Source: Welwitschia mirabilis
Lineage: Eukaryota > Gnetophyta > Gnetopsida > Welwitschiales
DNA: 64,000 bases
Assembly: GCA_051453625.1 (NCBI GenBank)
Contig: JBOZIK010000001.1
Span: forward strand, 164,947,566 to 165,011,565
Reading direction: 5' to 3'
Shown here: one piece after another, positions 56,604 to 64,000 of the stretch
Position numbering within the stretch: the first letter of the stretch is position 1
Layout of the letters: each line of letters opens with the position of its first letter
The notes under the pieces: generated by a model
Told to the model about the DNA's origin: nothing
Database searches by the model: none
The model's input: only the letters and a program-made list of their open reading frames with translations
Translations under genes and position numbers: made by a program

Positions 56604-57359
56604 ATCTTCATTTGATATGGGAATACTTGTGGTTATGGTTTCTTCTTCATCTATATAGTTTGTTTTTGTGTCAATCTCATCAATTTGCACATTTATTGAT
56701 TCTTCTACTATTAGGCCTTTTTTGTTGAAAACATGATAGGCTCTGCTTCTCATCGAGTATCCTAAGAAGATAGCTTCATCATTTTTTGATTCAAACTTGC
56801 TCAAGTGTTTTCTATCTTTTAGGATATGGCATTTACTTCCAAACACTTTAAAGTATAATACATTTGGTTGTCTTCCTTTCCATAACTTAAAAGGTATTTT
56901 ATCGATACCAAGATTAAGATATACTCTATTAATAATATAACATGTTTTGCTACCTACTTCAGCCCAAAATGATTTAGGTGCTTCTTTATTATTTAATACA
57001 GTTCGAGTAATTTTTTAAAGAATTGTATTCTTTCTTTCAGCTATACCATTTTCTTATGGTGTTTTTGGAGCCAAAAACTGATGATCAAAACCATTTTCAA
57101 TGTAATACTTCTTAAAAAAATGATTTTCAACCCAGTGTTTATATGCTTCAAATTTATTTGACAAAAAGGCTATCCAAGTATATCTAGAGAAATCATCAAC
57201 CATGGTCAGGAAATAACATTTTTCACCTAGACTTCGAGTTTGAGCGGGTCCAACTAAATCCATATGAATAATTTCTAATGACATAGACGTGGAGGCTTGT
57301 GTTTTACTTTTATGAGAAGTCCTAATTTGTTTTTCATTTTGATGATCATTACACAACCC
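56604..57359 (-). pseudogene. Sirevirus C pol: integrase with an internal deletion
   Basis: Minus strand. 57,356-57,054 is open: TSHKSKTQASTSMSLEIIHM then DLVGPAQTRSLGEKCYFL, MVDDFSRYTWIAFLSNKFEA, then a jump at about 57,143 to ENHFFKKYYIENGFDHQF and APKTP. The segment that should carry the second catalytic Asp (R-S-D-x-G-x-E-F) is missing. APKTP is followed by a TAA where the family has Gln (CAA-to-TAA, 57,051-57,053) before ENG, AERKN. The C-terminal part (56,846-56,604) is open, with MFGSKCHILKDRK, EAIFLGYSMRSRAYHVFNKK and an acidic linker. Confidence 0.88.
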
Positions 57360-57893
57360 TTATTTTTCTATGTTTATCTCAGAAATTCCTTTAATAATGT
57401 TCTTACAAATAATCATTTTCAATTGATCATAATTAACATGACCTAAACGTTTATGCCATAACTCATCTTGAGGAACATTCAAAAAATAACAAGAAGAAAA
57501 CGATTGATCTATACTATAAACATTATCTATTCTACTAGCTCTAAGAATCACATCGTTCGATTTTCCATGTACAATCTCACATTTTGATTTATCAAAAACT
57601 ACCTTGTGACCTTTGTTACAAATTTGACTAATTATCTGTAAATTATGATTTAGACCACTTACATACAAAACTTTATTAATTCTAGGAAGGTTACCTCCAC
57701 CAATGCTTACAATGCCTTCTATTTTTTCTCTTTTGTTGTCTCTGAAAGTCACTTCTCCTCCATCAAAGTAGCTTAGATGTTTGAATCTAGATTTATCTCT
57801 AGTCATGTGCCTTGAACATCCACTATCAAGATACCATCTTGTGCTATTTGAGACTTTGAAAGCTGTCTGAATCAACAAACTTTTTAAGATCAT
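57360..57893 (-). pseudogene. Sirevirus C protease and GAG-pre-integrase
   Basis: A 177-codon open stretch. The protease active site is intact: RWYLDSGCSRHMTRDKSRF near 57,840, then GGEVTFRDNKREKIEGIVSI (the flap) and VLYVSGLNHNLQIISQ. The GAG-pre-integrase motif is ELWHKRLGHVNYDQLKMI near 57,460-57,410. It ends in a TAA at 57,357-57,359; coding continues directly beyond in the same frame (GLCNDHQNEKQ), so this is a point nonsense mutation. Confidence 0.9.
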
Positions 57894-58640
57894 TAGCTTT
57901 CACCCACATAGCCCTTTTAGACTTATGTGGTATACCCTTTTTAGGTATAAAATTAAATGAAAAGGAACTAACTGAATTTGAAAATAACATTAATTTTCTA
58001 GCATTGCATATACGTTTTGAATGACCAATTTTTTCACAGAAATGAAAAGTAACCTTTAAAGATAAACTACCATTGCTAGTTACCTAATTTTGCTGTGTTT
58101 TAAAAGATGAATCCAATACCTGATTTACTGCCAACTGGTTTCTGAACTCCAATCATTTGTTCTAATTTGGTAGAACCACCTAAAAATTTATTAACAAAAT
58201 AAGATAATTCTTTTACTTGCAAAGTGAGGTCGGAGTTTTTGAATTTGACTTTTTTGAGACTTGATTCCATTTCCTGTTTTTTCTTGGTGAGGAATTTTAT
58301 AACCTTATTCAAGTCATTTATCCTTCTAGCCAGCCTTTCACATTCTTCATATAACTCTTAACAAATGTCTTCCAAATCTTCTTGTTCTTCATTTCTCATA
58401 TCATGATCATCATGAACTAATGTGTTCGGTACATTCTGCAATGGAGGCACAAAAACTACAAAAGAGAGTCTTCTTTCTTTGTTATGTTCTGGAGCATTTC
58501 TTTTGTCTCTTTCAATTGATTCCTGTGAGTTTTCACTAGCTATAATTTGTTTAAAAAAAACCATATACTATCCAACAAATCTAAATAAAGACACAGGTAT
58601 TTAGGGAGGGCATACTTAAAAAAATCATCATCAAGAAGCG
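57894..58640 (-). pseudogene. Sirevirus C gag, N-terminal half deleted
   Basis: Minus strand. The zinc knuckle reads FHFCEKIGHSKRIC at about 58,040-57,999; the first Cys of C-x2-C-x4-H-x4-C is Phe. Upstream is the typical coiled coil: NKVIKFLTKKKQEMESSLKK then NSDLTLQVKELSYFVNKFLG, then KLEQMIGVQKPVGSKSGIGF, which matches the conserved Sirevirus stretch L-x-x-x-L-G-x-Q-x-x-x-x-x-K-x-G-I-G. Before that is an acidic region (DDHDMRNEEQEDLEDI). Only about 90 bases separate this from the primer site, so the entire UBN2-type N-terminal domain is absent. Confidence 0.85.
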
Positions 58641-58698
58641 CAATCATTGTGGGATTCTAAGTCTAGAATGGCTAAGATCTAAGAAAATGACTTAACCT

Positions 58699-58710
58699 GC
58701 TCTGATACCA
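58699..58710 (-). promoter_or_regulatory. Primer-binding site of Sirevirus C
   Basis: On the minus strand TGGTATCAGAGC, a perfect 12-base match to the initiator tRNA-Met primer site, two bases after the LTR end. Confidence 0.95.
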
Positions 58711-59060
58711 AATGATAGGATCGAGAACCTTACAAGGTGGGGGATGGGGTGGGGTGGGAGGAGGGGGTTAAATAGGTTCTTTCAATAATACAATGAATAA
58801 TATGAATTAAAACTATTCGAAATACAACTTACATATGAAAATAAATCAATCTAGGATGTATACAAAAAAAATAAGATACTGAAAGTAAAGAATCAGAAAC
58901 AAAAACACAAACTACCAATTTGACGCAAGATGGATTTCTAATGATTTGGAAACTTTCTTACTTCACTCTCAATGATCAGCTTCTCCCAAGTTGGATCCTG
59001 GATCTCTGTTACTTCACCAGGTATTCCAGGTTTACCTGTAACCTTTACAAATGGAGTTTT

Positions 59061-59380
59061 TGTTACCCACATTTTGTAAGCTCTAATTAATAGGGTTTCT
59101 AAACTATGTAAAACTTTTTGATATCAATTTTAATGAAAATTCCTTTTTATTCTTAGTGAATATTTATGCATAGCCCTATAATCAATAATGTANNNNNNNN
59201 NNNNNNNNNNNNNNNNNNNNNNNNNNNNNNNNNNNNNNNNNNNNNNNNNNNNNNNNNNNNNNNNNNNNNNNNNNNNNNNNNNNNNNNNNNNNTCCTAGGT
59301 TCCGTTGTGCATGATAGTTAATAACTATATATAAAAAAAATATTATGGTTAATTAGGGTAATTAAAGTTAGGGTGTTACA
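59061..59380 (-). mobile_element. Nested gypsy-type solo LTR inside the Sirevirus C 5' LTR
   Basis: Between two copies of GTTTT (59,056-59,060 and 59,381-59,385) lies a 320-base insert with ends TGTTACCC and GGGTGTTACA. It is absent from the other two Sirevirus C LTRs at the same place. Read on the minus strand it starts TGTAACACCCTAA, the typical start of Tekay/Del-type gypsy LTRs (from memory). A 100-N gap (59,193-59,292) hides the middle. Orientation is inferred from that start. Confidence 0.85.
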
Positions 59381-59713
59381 GTTTTCCAGGCTAAGTCTTA
59401 ACCTTCACAATGAACTTTTCAAGACTTAGTCTCAACCTACAGCACGGACTTTTTAAAGCTTACTCTCAACCTCTACAATGGTAGTGATGTAGTAATGTCT
59501 CAATAGCACAGATATCACTCGTTCTGAATGAAGTACATCAATGTAGCTCTAGATCTAACTTTGAATGAAGTACATGTGCCAATAATAAATCTTCTGTAGT
59601 TAGATGTGCAGAAGCCAAGATACAATAATGTCAATCCACGGATTGATCTTTCAGATCTAAATGATTTAGCCAAATAGTTCTAAAAAAAGATCTTTTGGTT
59701 ATCTATGGCTTAG

Positions 59714-59722
59714 CTATTTATA
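59714..59722 (-). promoter_or_regulatory. TATA box of the Sirevirus C 5' LTR
   Basis: TATAAATAG on the minus strand, identical to the solo LTR (35,131-35,139) and located just downstream of the GGTCGACC array in the element's direction. Confidence 0.7.
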
Positions 59723-60305
59723 ATGGAAGGTTATTAGGATTTATTATAATTGAATTACGCCTCCAACAGATATAAACTTTTAGAAAACGGCTACCTAATG
59801 ACTAGATAATGGATACATAACATTTAGAAAAATTTATTTTCTATGCCATTCGGTGGACCCCACAAAAATCCGGTTGTCCGAGAGAAAAATTCAGTCGCCC
59901 CATGTTTTTATGTCTTCATGTCGTGTCGACTCCATCTGGGTCCAGTCAACCCCTAGTCTCTCGGTCTGGAATTACTCTATCAGGTCCTCAAATCTGGTTT
60001 GGTCAATCCCTTGCCATTCGGTTCAAGGACACTGATTCTCCAAGTTATAGGTCTGGTCGATCCCATCAAAATTCGGTCGTCCTCTCTGGATGCAGTCCAT
60101 TTTCCTTTGACAGCTTCAAGTGTGGTCAACCCCTTTATGATCTGGTCGATCCCTCTAGAGGGTGAACCAACTAAATGGATTTCTAGTGCTTATTTTAGTT
60201 TTATCTTTCAACTTGCAAAAACTCAAACTTTTCTGCACAAAATATACAACATTTGTTATATAAGAGACATTAGTTTGACATCAATTGGTAAAATATAATT
60301 TAACA

Positions 60306-60310
60306 CTATA
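60306..60310. repeat. Target-site duplication of Sirevirus C (right)
   Basis: CTATA, identical to 52,973-52,977. Confidence 0.85.
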
Positions 60311-61390
60311 TTCATGATTAATAAAGACATGTTTCATGTCTTCTTCTACAATCATAGTAAAGAGATTGTGGAAGTAAAGAAAGATCCAAAAGATTGATTA
60401 TTCATTAAAAAAGATGTACCATAAATAATTACTACTAGTGCCTAAGGGGACTAGTAGTAAATCAAAAGTAATAAAACTATATAGATTTAGAATTTAGCAA
60501 AGAAGTTTTGGATCATTATAGAAGTAATTATCAATGAGATGCTTCCAAAAACTAAAATCACAATCAATGAATGCTTAAACTATATTTTAATCCTTTAATT
60601 TTGAATGAAAATAAAAGGGTAGCAATGCTAGTCAGTATAACTCAAAACCTTAGTTTGCATGCTCTTTAAAAGGTGATAATTAAGTTCTATAAGTGGAGCA
60701 ATGTAGTTTTAAGAGATAACGAATAAAGAGAGTTCTACTCCATGTGAATCACTTAAGTCTAAAATAAAAAGATAGTGGATCACACTAACACTATTATTAC
60801 ACAAACAGAATCAAAGAAAAATCGGTAAACACTAAATAATACTACACTTGAGAGGTTAAGGCAAAGACCAAGGATAAGTACCAAGATAAGGGTAAAGACT
60901 GCATCTCATTTAAAAAAAAAAGAACATTAAATTATTCAAATTCTTTGTGGTGATTATATCATTGATAAACCTATGGAAGAAAACAAGGAAATCTAACTAT
61001 GCTTACACATTTTTACATAAAATTTCTATAATGGTAATAAATACAAGTTCATTTAATGAAAATGTAGTTCAAGTATAGTAAATTTTTCAATTCTATAGAA
61101 GACAATAAGAGCTCAAAACGTTGCTCCAATATTTTTTGATAAGGAAGATTTTAGAGTTTTGAATGAACTCTTCAATAAAATAATAAAGGAATTTCATAAA
61201 ACTACATTTGCCATTGGTAATCCATTTCTAAATGAACTTATTAATTAAGACATGTGATTCCTTTTATGTTACACAAAGAAACAAAGGAAGACATTAAAAC
61301 TTCTTGTATATCAAATAGAATTAACTAATGTAAATAAGTAGAAAAATGAAAAACCATTTTACAACTTGGATAAGAGTCAAATGATAAAGC
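60311..61390. other. Unassigned AT-rich sequence
   Basis: Lys-rich translations with many stops on the plus strand (for example AKTKDKYQDKGKDC near 60,861); possibly the upstream part of the ghost ORF that follows. No family recognised. Confidence 0.35.
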
Positions 61391-61740
61391 AGTAAAAGTA
61401 GAAAGGATAAAAATGAATTTAAGAAAGATTATGAACTTAGAGAACTAAGATAAGAAATTATAAAAGTCTAAAAGATAAATGAATAGAAATTGAAGCTCTA
61501 AACAAATAAGTCAAAGAACTTATAAAAACAAATAACAAACAAGAGAATGAAAGTTTTAATGGAGCAAAAATTCTAGTTAATTGAACTAGTTACTGAGGTA
61601 GCTATGTAGGAGAATCAACCTTTAGAAACAAAAATGTTTATAGTTATGAAGCTGAGTCCCTCAGACATAGAACTAAAAACTAAAGATAAGTAGGTGGAAC
61701 TTACTAGATTGCTTAATGAACCTTATATGTATATGTAAAG
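61391..61740 (+). pseudogene. Ghost ORF: coiled-coil-like frame with stops at Gln positions
   Basis: One plus-strand frame, with codon AAT at 61,412-61,414, reads almost continuously as a Lys/Glu/Leu-rich protein: NEFKKDYELRELR, stop, EIIKV, stop, KINE, and further on LIELVTEVAM, stop, ENQPLETKMFIVMKLSPSD. Eight stops interrupt about 108 codons; four are TAA and four TAG, none TGA. CAA/CAG-to-TAA/TAG by C-to-T change would explain all of them. No family recognised; a gag-like coiled coil of a retroelement is the simplest guess. Confidence 0.45.
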
Positions 61741-61790
61741 ATAAGTAGTTGTAACTTAACAAGTTACTCAATAAATCTTGTATGTAAAAG
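61681..61790 (+). repeat. 55-bp tandem duplication in the ghost ORF
   Basis: TAAAGATAAGTAGGTGGAAC... (61,681-61,735) is followed directly by TAAAGATAAGTAGTTGTAAC... (61,736-61,790), similar along the whole unit. 55 is not a multiple of 3, so the copy shifts the frame. Confidence 0.75.
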
Positions 61791-64000
61791 TAGAAACCCA
61801 AATCCAATTTTGTACAATGTTTTGTTATGAAAATATATTGCTGCGATGAAGCCTGTATGTTTAAATATAGTTCTCTACATATCCTAAAATCTAAGCTGGA
61901 TAAGAAAATACAAGAGAGTAAACCAAATAGAAAATCACATAATAAAAGGAAATAAGTATGATCATTTAAAATTGTTAATCCTTCCTTTCATTCAGTAAAA
62001 GTAGAAGATTTCAAGGAGTAAAAAGCAAACTATATAATAGAAGACAAATAAACGAAGTCTGCTCTCAAAGACATTACGTCTTCTAAGGAAAATGAGGCAC
62101 CTCATGTAAAATAAATTATATGAAGCCATAGCCAAATACTCAAAAACATCTAAGCCACTTTAGAAATTAAGTTAACATGTGTTAATGTGAACGATTAAAT
62201 ATAACAAGAAGATAATACAATTCCTATACCAAAAAAAGAAAAAGAAAAAAAAAGGATAACCCAATATAATAATAAGCCGTTAAATGGATGTGTTTTAAGA
62301 TATTGATCCAATGATTATTAATGATTCTAATCACCACTCTATAAACCAATGCTTTGTTATCATTAAGAGAAACAAACTTTTCGAGTATCCATTCTTATGA
62401 TATAAAAGGAAGAGTTATTAAATAATAGAACCTCGATAGGTTCTATGATACCTTCATAAGTATCATGGCCAACACTTAGTACCATGACCAAAACATAAAA
62501 AATTCATGTAATAAAACTAATCCATTATAATCCCATTATATTTCATCCATTTATCATTTATTAAATAGTAGTTATAATTCCTTAAAAATGTTGTTGTTTC
62601 ATCACATAAATTCTATAAAACATTCTTTAAATCGTCTATAACTCATAAAATAAATAAGTTTAATACACATACAAATAAAGATCCTACTACTGCAAGGTAT
62701 AATAAAAACAAATTAGTACGGTCAAGTGGTTTACTTTGCACCTATGTTAAGCTAAAAACATTTAAAATATGAAAATAAAAAATTAGATATGGGAAATAAA
62801 AATGGATGAAATCTTAAAAATATAAAAAGAATAAGAAATCCTCAATTTCGAAAGTATAATAGATGTTAGTTGAATTGTTAGATGGAGAAGAGGAGATTGA
62901 TGGTTGTTGTGAGAGTTTTAGTGATTTGTAATTATTACTATGAATCGGTATATTCATGTAATGATTAAAATCTATAATTTCCCACTAACATAAGAAACAC
63001 TTGATTCATAGATCTAAGTTAAAACAGATGTTAAATCATGTTAAATTAGGGTGTTTTTTCATTTGTTGGTTTAGTGTTTTTTCCCCATATAATTTTGCTT
63101 CTTAGTAATTTTATTGTGACTAAAATTGTCTTAGATGTTTTATTGCTAATCTCTTTGTCCAAATAACAAATACAAATATACTATTTTTTTTCTTTTTTTG
63201 TTATTATACTTAAATCTATGGGATGGTAGTCTAAACTAATGGGACACTTGTCCTTTATTTAGGAGGCTGTAGGCTCAAATATTTGGATGATTTGATTAGC
63301 ATATTATGAGGGCTTAGATATAATTAAAATTATTTATTGAAGTAACCATATGAGTTATTATGATGGCTATAGTCTTGAGGAGGAAGTACAATCACTAAAG
63401 TTTGGAGTTTAAATCCTTATCCATTATTGTATTTCAGCCTTATACCACATTAACTTTCTAGAATCTTTTGGTGCATTTTATCAAGCTTGAAAGTTAAAGC
63501 ATTTAGAATAGTTTCAACTAACCTATAACACATGAAAGTATATATTTAGACATTGGTGTTTTTAAATTATTTTGACTTAGTTTGTAATAGTTTCAACATT
63601 TTAGCATTTTTTTGGGATACTTTTATAATTATGAATTTACAATATTAACATGGAATTGGATATTGATATTTATATTTCATTTTCTTTAAAACATGTCCAA
63701 CTTATTTACTATTGTAACAAGCACTATGATATTTGTTTTAATAAAAATTCATCATCCTCGTCTAGCTTATTTCCATTTACATGAGTTCAATCAATCAAGA
63801 GCTAGATTAGTAGTTATTAGAAGGTGTTATATATCTCTCCATACAAATTCTTCCCAAATTTTTCTTAGTTTTTCTCTTTGTTGCTTTTCTTAAATCTCAA
63901 CCAAATGAAATCTTTTAATAGGTGCATTTTTTGAACTATGATGAGTATGCATAAATCATCTTAGATGACTCATCTTATGTTATCACTTATTCATGCTACC
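61791..64000. other. Unassigned AT-rich sequence
   Basis: No retroelement domain, LTR or RNA gene recognised. The last open frame (63,693-63,893, plus) shows no motif. Confidence 0.4.

Larger units (their letters stand above)
52978..60305 (-). mobile_element. Sirevirus C: full-length but internally deleted Ty1/copia element
   Basis: 7.3 kb on the minus strand between 5-bp duplications CTATA. It has two similar LTRs, a perfect 12-base initiator tRNA-Met primer site, a shortened gag, protease, integrase, RT, RNase H and several polypurine tracts. The frames are the best preserved in the window, suggesting the youngest copia insertion here. The N-terminal half of gag and the second catalytic Asp of integrase are gone, so it could move only with help. 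Its 5' LTR contains a nested solo LTR. Confidence 0.93.
58713..60305 (-). repeat. 5' LTR of Sirevirus C, split by an inserted solo LTR
   Basis: Plus-strand ends are TGATAGGATCGAGAACCTT (58,713) and TAATTTAACA (60,305). Without the 320-base insert and its duplicated 5 bases it is about 1,268 bases. It contains the GGTCGACC array (59,848-60,165, about ten copies), three 34-bp units (59,381-59,484), a TATA box at 59,714-59,722 and an expanded G-rich run at 58,739-58,768. Confidence 0.92.

Noticed and set aside
59853-60298. Three overlapping plus-strand open frames, and similar ones at 35,357-35,702
   Set aside because: They are a by-product of the GGTCGACC repeats inside the LTRs, lie antisense to the element and have no domain.

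Overview
This window is plant nuclear DNA, and almost all of it is a graveyard of retrotransposons. Three families identify it: Ty1/copia elements of the Sirevirus type (initiator-tRNA-Met primer site, gag with a long coiled-coil C-terminus, several polypurine tracts), Ty3/gypsy elements of the Athila type (RT box FMDD, tRNA-Asp-like primer site) and plant L1-type LINEs. All point to a flowering plant; I cannot name the species. The sequence is visibly AT-rich, is a draft assembly with nine N gaps, and shows no host gene, tRNA, rRNA or CRISPR that I can support. All coding regions seen are broken by stops, frameshifts or deletions.

Layout. 1-5,877: 3' part of Sirevirus A (+). 5,885 to about 9,930: LINE-1 (+). 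About 10,900-12,150 and 18,010-18,630: pieces of a decayed Athila-like element (-), separated by another remnant and by LINE-2 (13,250-16,790, +). 21,792-30,910: Sirevirus B (+), with 5' LTR, gag, protease, integrase, truncated RT, a third ORF, polypurine tract and a cut 3' LTR. 31,700-32,579: 3' end of an LTR, primer site and gag of a further copia element. 33,050-36,440: an LTR-like stretch split by a solo LTR of the Sirevirus C family (34,414-35,797). 38,291-50,195: full-length Athila-like element (-), with 5-bp target duplication TGTAC. 52,978-60,305: full-length but deleted Sirevirus C (-), with target duplication CTATA. Its 5' LTR is split by a 320-bp gypsy-type solo LTR (59,061-59,380) with its own duplication, GTTTT. 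60,311-64,000: unassigned, with one ghost ORF.

The most interesting structure is not a gene. Each Sirevirus carries its own short palindromic word, repeated about ten or more times in the LTR upstream of a TATA box, and again in the spacer just after pol. In Sirevirus C the word is GGTCGACC. In Sirevirus B it survives as AGATGTCT and AGACATCT, exactly the two products expected if a CpG-centred palindrome, AGACGTCT, had lost its CpG by cytosine deamination on one strand or the other. The Athila-like element and a neighbouring LTR share a different palindromic word, GTCATCTAGATGAC. Stop codons in both LINEs and several lost catalytic residues also fit C-to-T or G-to-A decay of methylated, silenced copies.
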